Below, one piece after another: positions 24,463-36,885 of a DNA stretch of 64,000 bases (its first letter is position 1; each line of letters opens with the position of its first letter). The DNA comes from Cepaea nemoralis (lineage: Eukaryota > Mollusca > Gastropoda > Stylommatophora > Helicidae): positions 40,823 to 104,822 of the forward strand of contig JACEFZ010011692.1 in NCBI GenBank assembly GCA_014155875.1, given 5' to 3'. The notes under the pieces were generated by a model. It was given only the letters and a program-made list of their open reading frames with translations. It was not told the origin of the DNA and searched no databases. The translations under genes and the position numbers were made by a program.

Positions 24463-25796
24463 AAGATATTGCATTAGTATGTTACGATTGGAGAAAGATC
24501 CGGCTCAAGATATTGCATTAGTATGTTACGATTGGAGAAAGATCCGGCTCAAGATATTGCATTAGTATGTTACGATTGGAGAAAGATCCGGCTCAAGATA
24601 TTGCATTAGTATGTTACGATTGGAGAAAGATGCCGTGCAAAAGATATTGCATTAGTATGTTACGATTGGAGAAAGATGCCGTGCAAAAGATATTGCATTA
24701 GTATGTTACGATTGGAGAAAGATGCCGTGCAAAAGATATTGCATTAGTATGTTACGATTGGAGAAAGATGCCGTGCAAAAGATATTGCATTAGTATGTTA
24801 CGATTGGAGAAAGATGCCGTGCAAAAGATATTGCATTAGTATGTTACGATTGGAGAAAGATGCCGTGCAAAAGATATTGCATTAGTATGTTACGATTGGA
24901 GAAAGATGCCGTGCAAAAGATATTGCATTAGTATGTTACGATTGGAGAAAGATGCCGTGCAAAAGATATTGCATTAGTATGTTACGATTGAAGAAAGATG
25001 CCGTGCAAAAGATATTGCATTAGTATGTTACGATTGGAGAAAGATGCCGTGCAAAAGATATTGCATTAGTATGTTACGATTGGAGAAAGATGCCGTGCAA
25101 AAGATATTGCATTAGTATGTTACGATTGGAGAAAGATGCCGTGCAAAAGATATTGCATTAGTATGTTACGATTGGAGAAAGATGCCGTGCAAAAGATATT
25201 GCATTAGTATGTTACGATTGGAGAAAGATGCCGTGCAAAAGATATTGCATTAGTATGTTACGATTGGAGAAAGATGCCGTGCAAAAGATATTGCATTAGT
25301 ATGTTACGATTGGAGAAAGATGCCGTGCAAAAGATATTGCATTAGTATGTTACGATTGGAGAAAGATGCCGTGCAAAAGATATTGCATTAGTATGTTACG
25401 ATTGGAGAAAGATGCCGTGCAAAAGATATTGCATTAGTATGTTACGATTGGAGAAAGATGCCGTGCAAAAGATATTGCATTAGTATGTTACGATTGGAGA
25501 AAGATGCCGTGCAAAAGATATTGCATTAGTATATTACGATTGGAGAAAGATGCCGTGCAAAAGATATTGCATTAGTATGTTACGATTGGAGAAAGATGCC
25601 GTGCAAAAGATATTGCTTTAGTATGTTACGATTGGAGAAAGATGCCGTGCAAAAGATATTGCATTAGTATGTTACGATTGGAGAAAGATGCCGTGCAAAA
25701 GATATTGCATTAGTATGTTACGATTGGAGAAAGATGCCGTGCAAAAGATATTGCATTAGTATGTTACGATTGGAGAAAGATGCCGTGCAAAAGATA
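24449..25796. repeat. 44/46-bp tandem array, about 29 copies, starting at the SINE head
   Basis: Each unit begins AAGATATTGCATTAGTATG. The first four spacings are 44 bp (24463, 24507, 24551, 24595) and carry GATCCGGCTC, which is the SINE B head (GATCCGGCTT). The next 25 or so are 46 bp with GATGCCGTGCAA instead and are almost identical. The array thus includes the SINE end plus flanking DNA and appears to have grown from that junction. Confidence 0.95.
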
Positions 25797-26486
25797 GTGT
25801 GGCTTCTGGTTAGTTGGTTGAGGGTTGTTCAGGGAAGTTGAGTTAAGAACCAATATCACAGAATTCAGGACATTCCCATACGCGCTCCGTCCTCATCTTC
25901 AACAACCAGCGAAGAGTTTCAATTCTAATGATACCAGCTGCAGTTTGATTATGCGCCTGTCTGGTCTTTCTTTGGAGTACTGCGTGTTGGCCAGACCATT
26001 CTTCCCGCGCATCCTCTCCAGGCCATGATGGTGTATCTGTACCCCCACACTATACACATCCTCTGCAGGCCATGATGGTCTATCTGATCCCACACTATAC
26101 ACATGATCCCACAGCCCCACATCTACCTTATCCTACACCAATCCCCATCTAGCGGTGCAGACCCAGCCAATCTGTCCGTCTGCTCGGTTACCAACCGTCT
26201 AACATACCATGGGGAACAGGTTCAATGGATGCTCCTTATCTTTGTTTCTTTAGTTGAAGCATGCCACTGCACAAAGCACGCCCGTCTTTACCTTACCCAG
26301 CATGCTCTGTGAGACCGTTACAATCATCACAATGTGGGACACGGGCAGAAACAGATCCTTCCTCCCAGCTAACTGTCCAGGCTGTGTCGTGTGCAGCTTG
26401 CTACCGGCGCCTTCTTGTGTTGTTGTTTGGCGAGTACACACGAAGTTTGACGATATGCGAGAGTGAGTAGCGGAGATTTGTTAGCA
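25797..26486. other. Spacer with a two-copy 45-bp repeat
   Basis: A unit with AGGCCATGATGG and CCACACTATACACAT occurs twice at about 26011-26105. No gene is visible. Confidence 0.5.
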
Positions 26487-26495
26487 TATTGTAGA

Positions 26496-26738
26496 TCTTG
26501 CATATTCTATTTACAGGACATCGCTGTCAACACCAGCATTTTACTGCTGTTGTTAATGTCTTGGAAAGTTTTACGTTCAGTTGTTTGCCATTGCTTTCTG
26601 AACGACCGACTCTCGTACCAAAACGTTAAAACGTCAGCGTGACACAGTCTGCTGCCAAATCGGTCGCTGCTGTGTTTCGAACGCGTGGTAAGCGGCACAC
26701 GAATCGCGTTCGCAAGCCTTTAGGCCACGGAAACCGGC
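26496..26738 (-). mobile_element. tRNA-derived SINE, copy C
   Basis: On the minus strand the head runs from 26738 with box B-like GTTCGAAAC at 26673-26682. The central block is CAGAAAGCAATGGCAAACAA near 26600, and the tail end matches copy A (TTGACAGCGATGTCCTGTAA). A 9-bp duplication, TATTGTAGA, lies at 26487-26495 and 26739-26747. It is diverged in the middle but clearly the same family as copies A and B. Confidence 0.88.
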
Positions 26739-26830
26739 TATTGTAGACAAGTGTCAGCATATTGTAGGCTTGTGGTAGCATATTGTAGACATGTGGTAGC
26801 ATATTTTAGACATTTATGTTAGCATATTGA
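26739..26830. repeat. About 25-bp repeat, 4 imperfect copies
   Basis: AGCATATTGTAGACATGTGGT and variants recur immediately after SINE C, using its duplicated target TATTGTAGA as part of the unit. The following 26831-27220 holds no recognisable gene. Confidence 0.7.
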
Positions 26831-27221
26831 TGATGTTTTTTTTGATGCCATGTAACATATGATGACGTGTCTTGCTGGCATGATTGCCATCCTGACACAC
26901 ACATGTCGCACATATACAACAATCCGCTGCTGGACCGCTGTGTGTGGTCAGTTCTTGTGTGTGGAAGCCAATGATGGACAGTGAGTCGTTATGTGGTGAG
27001 GAAACTTCAGACAGGAGAGATGTGGTGTTTGAGAAGTATGAAGAGAATGTCGTGCACACAGAAGACAAGAAACAGCGAGGTAGTGGGTGCTGCGGGTGTG
27101 GCAGGACCGCGCATGGACACAACACGGAAACACACACACGGATTTAACACGGTGTGTGGACGGGGGCTGTGGAATCGGGAAAGTAGCCTTGTGTGGACAC
27201 ATCATGGGATGATCTTCACAA

Positions 27222-27955
27222 ATAGACAGAGAGACTGGTGGGCAGCTGGACCACACATAATAGACAGAGAGATGTGTGGACAGCTGAAACAGCTGAACCA
27301 CACATAATAGACTGAGAGAGAGAGATGTGTGGGCAGCTGAAACAGCTGGATCACACATGACAGACTGAGAGAGATGTGTGGGCAGCTGAAACAGCTGGAC
27401 CACACATGATAGACTGAGAGAGATGTGTGGGCAGCTGAAACAGCTGGATCACACATGTTAGACTGAGAGAGATGTGTGGGCAGCTGAAACAGCTGAACCA
27501 CACATGATAGACTGAGAGAGATGTGTGGGCAGCTGAAACAGCTGGATCACACATGATAGACTGAGAGAGATGTGTGGGCAGCTGAAACAGCTGGACCACA
27601 GATGATAGACTGAGAGAGATGTGTGGGCAGCTGAAACAGTTGGATCACACATGAAAGACTGAGAGAGATGTGTGGGCAGCTGAAACAGCTGGATCACACA
27701 TGACAGACTGAGAGAGATGTGTGGGCAGCTGAAACAGCTGGACCACACATGATAGACTGAGAGAGATGTGTGGGCAGCTGAAACAGCTGGATCACACATG
27801 TTAGACTGAGAGAGATGTGTGGGCAGCTGAAACAGCTGAACCACACATGATAGACTGAGAGAGATGTGTGGGCAGCTGAAACAGCTGGATCACACATGAT
27901 AGACTGAGAGAGATGTGTGGGCAGCTGAAACAGCTAGACCATACGTGATATGAGC
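27222..27955. repeat. 49-bp tandem array (unrelated to the large satellite), about 15 copies
   Basis: The unit contains GAGAGATGTGTGGGCAGCTG then AAACAGCTGGA and a variable CACACATGA. The spacing is 49 bp (27374, 27423). Every unit holds CAGCTGAAACAGCTG, two E-box hexamers. Alternating GGA-C and GGA-T units and repeated series indicate a higher-order pattern. Serine/cysteine-rich frames here are shadows. Confidence 0.94.
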
Positions 27956-28924
27956 TTTATGGAAATATCAGATGACGGAGCGGTTTGGTCTATGTCGATT
28001 ACATCTTTGTCAGCCGTGAGAACCTACCAGATGTGTGTGCCTTCCCTCCCCCACCTCTCTCGCTTTCTCTCTCTCACTCACTCATACACACAGACATACA
28101 CACACACACACAAACACACACAAACACACACAAACATACACACGCAGTAAGAAACAGTAAAAGGTATCTTTTCGATATAAAACAAACTTTTCTTTATACG
28201 TAAAACAGCCGTAGTTGTGGGAGCCTCTCTTTGTGAAATATGGTGTGAGGTCAGAGCGAGGGAGGGGGCGCAAGACGTTCTCCGTGGTCTAAGTTGTCAG
28301 ACAGCCTGCCTGAAGGCCAGGGTTGGTTCACATCGCGAAAGCAAATGTGCTGTATATACTGGAGGTTAAAGAAGGGGAGGGGAGGGAGGGAAGCTGTCAA
28401 TCGTCAATCGCTGGAGTTATCGAGTTCGTGCTTTATGCAATGCTCCCGGCAGTCAGTTTGTGTGCTGTTTTGCGGAGACGGACCTCCACCAGACGAGGTG
28501 AACCTGACACCATCAAGTCCATCCCCTCGCCTGTCATCTGGTGCCACCTATCTTCTCGCCTTGACTTAATTTCTTAATGTTATTTTATTTTACTTACTTT
28601 TCTGCTGGTCATTTGTAGTTGTGCACCAAAAGTTCCATAGTGGACCCGGCGATGGGGAATGTCTGTGGTGTCCCTTGTCCCTTTTCCCATGTCCCGTGAC
28701 GCCCTAGGCACGCTTATTTTGTGAATTCACACCTGGGCAGCAAGGCTTATCCAAGACCGGTCGTTTAAAGCAGCACTCACGGATACAGACATTGTCAGCT
28801 CGATGTCTGTGCTGTGGTGCTTCCTTGTAGCATGCTCGTGTGTTCCAGACACTCTTTCAAGGATGGGAATTTACAATGGTTGACAGGTCTCATTGTTATC
28901 TACATGACCCCATTCTTTCTGTCG
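27956..28924. other. Spacer with a (CA)n tract
   Basis: A (CA)n tract lies at 28082-28145. The rest shows no gene, exon or RNA that I can support. Confidence 0.5.
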
Positions 28925-29830
28925 GGTCTTGGTCAGATATGACTGAGCTACCGTATGCCAGTTAATCAGGTCTTAGTCAGATATGACTGAGCTACCGTAT
29001 GCCAGTTAATCAGGTCTTGGTCAGATATGACTGAGCTACCGTATGCCAGTTAATCAGGTCTTAGTCAGATATGACTGAGCTACCGTATGCCAGTTAATCA
29101 GGTCTTAGTCAGATATGACTGAGCTACCGTATGCCAGTTAATCAGGTCTTAGTCAGATATGACTGAGCTACCGTATGCCAGTTAATCAGGTCTTAGTCAG
29201 ATATGACTGAGCTACCGTATGCCAGTTAATCAGGTCTTGGTCAGATATGACTGAGCTACCGTATGCCAGTTAATCAGGTCTTAGTCAGATATGACTGAGC
29301 TACCGTATGCCAGTTAATCAGGTCTTAGTCAGATATGACTGAGCTACCGTATGCCAGTTAATCAGGTCTTAGTCAGATATGACTGAGCTACCGTATGCCA
29401 GTTAATCAGGTCTTAGTCAGATATGACTGAGCTACCGTATGCCAGTTAATCAGGTCTTAGTCAGATATGACTGAGCTACCGTATGCCAGTTAATCAGGTC
29501 TTAGTCAGATATGACTGAGCTACCGTATGCCAGTTAATCAGGTCTTAGTCAGATATGACTGAGCTACCGTATGCCAGTTAATCAGGTCTTAGTCAGATAT
29601 GACTGAGCTACCGTATGCCAGTTAATCAGGTCTTAGTCAGATATGACTGAGCTACCGTATGCCAGTTAATCAGGTCTTGGTCAGATATGACTGAGCTACC
29701 GTATGCCAGTTAATCAGGTCTTGGTCAGATATGACTGAGCTACCGTATGCCAGTTAATCAGGTCTTAGTCAGATATGACTGAGCTACCGTATGCCAGTTA
29801 ATCAGGTGTTAGTCAGATATGACTGAGCTT
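28925..29830. repeat. 44-bp tandem array, 20 copies plus a partial
   Basis: Units start with GGTCTTAGTCAGATATGACT every 44 bp (28925, 28969 and on to 29805) and are nearly identical; a few have GGTCTTGG. The first 32 bases equal the head of the retroposon at 10842-10874, so the array is an expansion of that element's 5' end plus about 11 bp (GCCAGTTAATC). Confidence 0.97.
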
Positions 29831-30832
29831 TACTGAGTTACAGGCCTTATTTGCTATAGAAGTATTTGCAAATTGTGCATTCCTTATTTGTCAATAGGCA
29901 ATTTATTGCGGGGAATCAAACTATTTCTTGATACTTTCTTGTACTTTGTCTGTGTCGACTTTGATATTTATAAGTCACATGACTTTCGTGCTAAATTTCT
30001 TTCTACATTTCTTGCTTAGGATTTCTATTGGATATAGATTAAACATAGCAACATATCGTCGTTACAGCACTTTGGTACGATTGGTACCAGGTTTGATAAC
30101 ATCAGAATGAACGGCCTGGGCTAAAATATTTTTGATACAGAAATATGTGTATTGTTCATGGTGTTTTACACTAGAATTGGTGTGGATTTGTCCAGTGGAA
30201 AATTAACAGCTGGTGTGAACACCTGGCGAAGTGAAGTTCGCACGACTAAGTTATGGGGTACAACGGGATTGACGTCACAATATGTGGGTAATCATGGCGT
30301 GGCGACGAGAACGCTGCTCGTAATATGTTCTCATCGTATGTGGCAGCCTTCCAGCATATGGCATGGGTAATTGTTATGTGGTGGAGGTCTTCCTGTGCGG
30401 AGTGTTGAATATATGATAGAAAAGACAACTAACTACTGTTATGGGTATGGGTTATTGACACATAACAGGGTGGGTTGTACGAATATGGGGTTAATAATAT
30501 TAGTTTAAAACTGATAACAGCATGGAGATCGTGCAGCATTGGAGCCTGATTGTTGGCGTGTGTATGGGTTAATGACACACGACTACAGGTTTGATACGGT
30601 GAAGCATGGTGTCAACGAATTTCCTTCATATTTTCTGCTGAATGTATTTTGCTAACCTTGGGTAAAACATGCAACGGTTTGGTTATATTGTCATCAAGAA
30701 TATTTTTTTTTATTAAGTCGCGTCATTTGTGGTCATAACATTTCCTTTGTCATATTAATGGTCATATTTTTTTTTTGGGTGAATAGAGGTAAATAAGAAT
30801 AGCATTGTAGTTTGGGTAGATAAGGAATATAA
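29831..30832. other. AT-rich spacer, no gene seen
   Basis: This may include the missing upstream part of the Gypsy element that follows, but I see no protease, gag or LTR motif. Confidence 0.4.
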
Positions 30833-32101
30833 ATACTACCATTTAAAATTACAAAGAAGATATCTGATGTAGATTATCAAATTTTAATTAGGGATAAACC
30901 CAGGATTCACCACATTAACTTGCTAAAACCTTATCACTCGAGGCAGCCGGACACCTCTGATGATGTAGCGGAGCTAAACATAAGAAATGCTGCTTTATGT
31001 TCAGTGATAAATGAGCAAGCTGAAGATGCTATTCCACAAGTAATACCTACACCGATTGTGGAAAATAAAAGTGGTTGGAAATCAATAGTTATAAATAAAC
31101 ATCTATCGCAAACTGATTACGAAATGTTTAGTAAATTGTTGGAAGAATTTGGTGACATATTCTCAGATTCACCAAGTAGGACTTCTGTAATTAAACATCA
31201 CTTATATTTAAACTCGCAAATACCAGTAAGAACTACACCTTACCCTATTCCATTGCGTTACCAGGAAAGGGTGATTAATGAAATTAAAGAGTTAGAAAAG
31301 GCAGGCATTATTCGGAAATCTGTTTCGCATTATTGTTCTCATTTGGTCATTATAAAAAAAGAAGGATGGGAATCTTCGCATATGTCGTGATTATCGGAAG
31401 GTGAACGCACTAACATACCTTGATCCAGAACCAATGCCCCAAATAGACGAGTTAATAGCGGGCATGGCGAAATCTACATGGTTTTCTAAATTAGATCTGA
31501 CGAAAGGTTATTTGTAGATATCGATGGCGGAAGATTCGGTGCACATTACCGCTTTTGCGACTCCATTAGGATTGTATGAATTTCTTTATCTTCCTTTTGG
31601 TTTGCAGAACTCTCCTTCATCTTTCACCCGTATGATGCGTTTGTTACTCAGAGACATCACTGACATCGCGTCATACATGGATGACGTATGTGTCCATACT
31701 ACTGAGACAGTACATCATGTGTACATTCTTAGACAGATCTTTTGTCGCATTCGGATGTTTGGTTTAACGGTGAAACCTAGCAAAACTGAAATTGCATTTC
31801 AAGAAATTCATCTCTTAAGTCACAGAATTCATAAGGTTTTCTTTACACTGATCCAAACATTGTCACTAAAATTCTCAACATTAGTTCGCCTAAAACTAAG
31901 AAAGAAGTTAGAATAATTCTCGGTCTTATTAATCATTACCTGAAGTTTATAAGGAATTTTGCTGAAATGACTGCTTAATTGTCAGAGTTACTTAAGAAAG
32001 AGCAGCCAGATAAAATCAAATGGTCGGAGGATTTTGATTTCACTGTTGCTCATATTTCCGGCAGTGAAAATAATTTGGCTGATTTACTCAGTCGCTTGTA
32101 G
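30833..32101 (+). pseudogene. Ty3/Gypsy pol relic with integrase C-terminus before reverse transcriptase
   Basis: From 30842 one frame reads PFKITKKISDVDY, then HHINLLKPYH, the GPY/F-like end of an integrase. It runs directly into an RT N-terminus (LLEEFGDIFSD, PYPIPLRYQERV, ELEKAGIIRKS). After a frameshift near 31375 come CRDYRKVNALTY and STWFSKLDLTKGY, a TAG near 31515, then YLPFGLQNSPSSFTRMM and catalytic YMDD at 31674-31685. The RNase H is mostly deleted: KWSEDFD joins HISGSENNLADLLSRL near 32040, followed by a stop at 32099-32101. Integrase ahead of RT is the order known from Gmr1-like Gypsy elements. LTRs were not found, and the relic is non-functional. Confidence 0.85.
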
Positions 32102-33599
32102 ACTATGCAAATGTTGTATATAGATTTCTTTAGCGTGAATTGAGTGAGAATATTATAATGTGTAAATTTGATATTGCAATATGATGACTGTGGCTAAATT
32201 CTGAAATGCCACATATTTATTAAAATATTATATAGATATAAGTTAGTCACCTATTGTTATTAATGTTTCAGATAGACAGTGAACAGTTCCACTTGAATAT
32301 ATTCTGATATTCTCATATACTACGGAGGCGGCATAGACAATTGAAGATGCTATATTGACAGTCAAGCCTGGTAGTATGAACTTTTGTGGTTTGCCACGTG
32401 GATATATTCTCCATTTATCTTATGTGGTGTATTCTTAGAAAAACAATGAACAAATATATACTATAGGAACTATTGAAATTATACATTGGTTAAGAATTGA
32501 CCTTATATAGGATATTTATCGGCAGCTCAAGTGATTGAGGAGATTTCGTGTATAGTTGATTTCCCGTGATAGGAAATTATAAATAGGTGTTACTTAATTA
32601 GTTATTTATATCTAAGGTAGTGATATTATTGTTTCATAAATGAAATGGTTATTATTTTAATGTCATGTTTATATTCTTATGAACTATTATGATTGTTGAT
32701 ATTCATAATTTCGAAGATCATGATACTGATTTATTTTGATCTTAATGTGAGTAGTATGTACTGGAGTAGCTAAATAGAAATCATATGTTTCATTTCACGA
32801 TGGATGAATGTAGAGAAATGAACGAATGGAAAATAGTAAATACAAACAGACATACTAGTTAATAGACACATACAGAAATTAAACAATACATATTAAAATA
32901 CATATATATGCATATAAGGAACGGAAAACACATTACATATATAGTACACAGTTATATAGAGAATAGTTTGCCACCATCGACATGATAGATAGATAGGGCG
33001 AATGATGGAAAGATATGTCGGCTTAGAGTAAAGTTGACATAGTACGTCTCTTGCGTCGACGGAAATCAGTTGCTTAGTGTAGCTCATAACTTCGTCGGGT
33101 TTACAACACAGGATTGTAGTTTTAGTTTAACCAAAGGTACTCGGGGTTATAGAGGCCTTTAGGTATTTTTCAAGGGGTCAGCATTTATACGCGATAACAG
33201 TACTTTAATTATATGTACTGGCGGTGTTTGAACCTTGTTTGAGTTGCAAGTGGTCGGTCATGTTAACGCGAGAACATCTCGAGGATCATTTCTATAATGT
33301 ATGAGGTGGCGGTGATCGATACTTGTGTTTTAATCCTTTGTTTGATATCCCTACGATCTATATTGTCTCAAACTAGCATACTGTGTTCCAACGACGATTT
33401 ATTCGTAGTCGATCACGACTTGCAGTAATTTACGCCGCATCCATCATTTGCATACATGTCGTAGGATATTAAGAGTGGGAAAATGTTTTAGAAACATTTT
33501 CTTTGTGAAGGGGGCAAAGCTGTCATAGACCAGATGACAGGCTGGTAGAGTTAAACTGATGAGTGAGTGCATCAGAATATAGAAATAGAATATCGATAG
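32102..33599. other. AT-rich spacer, possible LTR remnant, hairpin
   Basis: No gene is seen. ACGGAGGCGGCATAG near 32322 could be a polypurine tract after the Gypsy pol, but no LTR pair was found. A perfect hairpin, GAAAATGTTT-TAG-AAACATTTTC, lies at 33479-33501. Confidence 0.4.
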
Positions 33600-35320
33600 C
33601 TTCCCCGATGTGTCTCCACCTTGCCGTGGTAGGGGAGCTTGCGTGTCCCATTGACCCCATCTGCTTGCCGATGGATGAAAACTACATATCGGTCAGCTTA
33701 TGGGATAGGGGCCAGACTAAAAGAGACACAACCTGCTGCTCTGCAGGTAGACTGAGGATATCAGTCAAAATTTTAAATCAGGTGCACGAAGGCAGAAATC
33801 TTTGGTCCGGACAATACTCTAAGGCTCTCTGCCAAGGGTTTAGACTGAATAAGCCATAAACTCTCGGATGTGAGAGCCAGGCCGATACCCACCTACCGAA
33901 AAACAGAGGCAAGATACTGAGCAAGCTACATGCCCAGTTCTGATACTTGTTCGAAGGCTCTCAGCTGGGGGATATGAGGGATTCCCGGATGAGAGGGCTA
34001 GGCCGTTTCTCGTTCACTGCTGCACGGAGGTAAGGTGCTGAGCCGGCAGCACATGTAGCCTACCTCGTGAGCGAGTACTAAAATACAGAAAGTGCCCCAG
34101 TCGAGTGAAATGGTTACGCAAACTGTCTGTATGTAACTCACATAGAGTGTTGATAAAAGTGGGAAAAAACGTCTCAATAACACGAAATGGAACGCACGGC
34201 TAGCGAATCCATTGCGTGGTCCGAAGTCAAAAGCAAAATCTTACCGAGTGGATGTCGCCTGTAGTCTTACCGTTCCTGGTGTGTGCTTGAGCGACCAGTG
34301 GCACGCGAGATGCCCAACACAAGGAAGTGAGGAACTAAAGCAGCCATGAGCAGGACGTTGCAACTTCTTGGGTGAGCCCAGTCTCAGAGCAACATGTGCC
34401 GGCTCTGCAATTATGGAAGCCTCCTTGGAAAGCAGGGAACTTCCATGGTCTGCCCCTGCCTTCCCTTGAGGGTTGACCGTGATGTCGATGGTTTCTATCT
34501 TGACCAGCTGAGATGTGGGCGACATCACAACAATAAGTCTAACGTGCCTCGAAACTCGAGGAAGGCTAACGTCATTAAAAATGCCCGCCGGAAGTCGGAA
34601 GTGTCGTCCTACAGGTGGCAAACTAAAAATTGACACTACGCAATTACGTCCGAGTGAAATGTCTCGTCCGAATGTCTCTCGATCTAGGAACAGCTCTGAC
34701 TACCTAGTTTCCGAATGCCGCTCTTGCTCGGAACAGCTCTGACTAGGTAGTTTTCCGAATGTCCGCCGTGCCTGGAACAGCTCTGACGGGCACAAGGACA
34801 AGCACATGTCCGAAAACTCGCTGAGTGGATACTGTCTGCAAACCTGTCTGGTTTGTGCGGTAACGGCCCGGGGCGAACGAAATGCTCAATATATTGAAGT
34901 GAGGATTTAAAGCAGCCATGATCAGGACGTGACGATTCCCTCGGTGAGCTCAGCACCAGAGCGTTATGTGTCGGCTCTGCAATTATGGAAGCCACCCAGG
35001 ATGGCGGAAAATGCTATGAACTGTCCCTGCCTTCCTTTGAAGGATGACCGTAAAGTCCTCGACTGTTCCAGCTTGGAGGTGGACGGTACCACAAAAGTGA
35101 GAGTCTCCCAGGAATGCTAACCTGGTCAAAAATGCACGCAAATGCCGGATGTGTTGACCTAAGGGTTTTGACCCGAGGGTGCCTAACACACACCGCAATC
35201 ACATCTGAAAAAAACACTCCGGATGAACGCAAAGAAGAAGAAGAAGAAGAAGAAGAAGAAGAAGAAGAAGAAGAAGAAGAAGAAGAAGAAGAAGAAGAAG
35301 AAGAAGAAGAAGAAGAAGAA
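33600..35320 (+). mobile_element. 1.7-kb non-coding retroposon with (GAA)n tail
   Basis: GAATATCGATAG at 33588-33599 and GAATAGCGATAG at 35321-35332 form an 11/12 direct repeat flanking the unit. It ends GAACGCAAAGAAGAAG in a GAA tract, like the 3' end of the LINE near 54925 (GAACGAAAGAAGAAGAA). The start has TCTCCACCTTGCCGTGGTAG, which I associate with LINE 5' leaders (from memory, uncertain). Inside are two diverged blocks of about 270 bp (34325-34600 and 34895-35160) sharing GGCTCTGCAATTATGGAAGC, and a pair near 33860 and 33975. No coding frame is convincing. It may be a deletion derivative of an I-like LINE that kept only its leader and tail. Confidence 0.65.
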
Positions 35321-35324
35321 GAAT
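35232..35324. repeat. (GAA)n microsatellite tail
   Basis: About 31 GAA triplets at the 3' end of the retroposon. The poly-Glu and poly-Leu frames across it are not genes. Confidence 0.97.
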
Positions 35325-35332
35325 AGCGATAG

Positions 35333-36617
35333 AAAGTTGCACATTGTGGCTACTTGTAATAAACGAGTGACACGTCATAGTAGTGCGTAGGATCACAACC
35401 CAACGGTAGTCTTGGGAACTTCCATCGCCAGCTGACATACAGAACGGGAGTCTTAGGAGTTCCAGCGCCAGCTTCCATACAAAACGGTCATTGAGCACTT
35501 CGCTTGACATTCTCCACGCTCAACGATATTCGTACATGTAGGGATACACGCACGTCCAGCTCACGCTTAGGTCAGTGACATTAGGCGCTCAGGTTTGGTC
35601 ATGGAACCTTTATATCACGTGATTGGACGGCCGGGAGTCGTCGCCTCTGATAAGACCCTTGCAGCAGATCTGAGATAGCAGACTCATTCACCTAACACTC
35701 AGGCCAGGTATGATGGTGTGATTTGCGGGCACAGTGCGGGAGTGTGAGATGAGAGGGAGAGCCTGAAGACTCAAGTTTCATAAACATTCGTGATCGTCAT
35801 CTGGTGTTCGCCGGTGGTAAATATACATCGCCGTTCCCCTCATAGAGCTGTCAAGAGTTGTTACTGGATGAAAGAGAGTCGTGCCGTCCTGTTGGTGTGT
35901 ACAGTGTGATGATCTCATGTTCTTCAGCTCAGTATGGATTATACCCACGAGCCGGTGCTCAGGGCGCCAGCTGATCGGGAACTTATCTTTCAGTAGCGAG
36001 GCACCGATCGCTGTTCTGGCTCATTGAGTCGTCGTCGCCTTGGGTGCACTAAAGCACTCAAGCCCTGCCATTCCAACCTCAATAACCCCGCCTCGTGACA
36101 ATAGCTGTTACAACTTTTTAAAGCACGGTATAACAAACTATCATCTGTCAAGACTGCACGGGCCAGTACTCCATTTCTCGAAAACAGACAGCAGCCATGG
36201 AGATAGTCTCCCTTGTACCAGCTCTGCGTACACACGTACTGTCTGTAATAGTTCATGAAACCACACAGTACACAAGATGATTAGCACTGCCACAACAGGA
36301 GCCCATATAAGACCTTCAGTGTATGTGCAAGGGGGGGGGGGAGTTGAAATATCAACTAGAAGGCTAGATATTTGTGGACAAATTAAGAATGACTGATTAT
36401 AACATCCACAGATGAGGAAGGAGATCAGGATGAGCAGGGGGAAGCCAGACATGGGACAACGGAGACTCACCCAAACCTCAGGTCCGGTATGACATCACAC
36501 TGATGTTGGACAATAGGATGCCTTCATCCGACATACAGGAGTTCACGCTGGATTCACAGCCAGCGACCACAAGCAAGCAAGCAATCGGGGAGGAATAGGT
36601 TTCACGGCATTAATATC
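35333..36617. other. Mostly unique spacer with a diverged retroposon tail
   Basis: At 36112-36160 the sequence CTTTTTAAAGCAC, then AACAAACTATCATCTGTCAA and GACTGCACGG, matches the 3' tail shared by the retroposon at 15141-15199 and the LINE at 55227, with a 9-base insertion. It is a third, older copy of that tail. A G10 run lies near 36331. No gene is supported. Confidence 0.5.
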
Positions 36618-36885
36618 CGAACATATGCGCAAATGTTGATACAGACAAGTTAGACACGAGGCTGAGTGCCGTCTGAACATGCACACAAATGTTGATGAGT
36701 ACAATATGAACACGAAAACTGAGTACAGTCTGAACATGTAAACAAATGTTGATAAGTACAATATGAAGACGAGACTGAGTACAGTCTGAACATGTAAACA
36801 AATGTTGATGAGTGCAATATGAAGACGAGACTGAGTACAGTCTGAACATGTACACAAATGTTGATGAGTACACGAGTATATGAGT
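36618..36885. repeat. 56-bp tandem array, about 5 copies
   Basis: Units contain ACATGTAAACAAATGTTGAT and GACTGAGTACAGTCTGA, spaced 56 bp (36734, 36790). Cysteine/histidine-rich minus frames here are shadows. Confidence 0.9.

Noticed and set aside
28940..28970. tRNA box A on the minus strand of the 44-bp unit (GGTAGCTCAGTCATATC)
   Set aside because: It looks like a tRNA D-arm, but no box B follows and the orientation opposes the retroposon's tail.
35114..35510. Poly-Glu / poly-Leu proteins
   Set aside because: Both come from the GAA tract at a retroposon tail.
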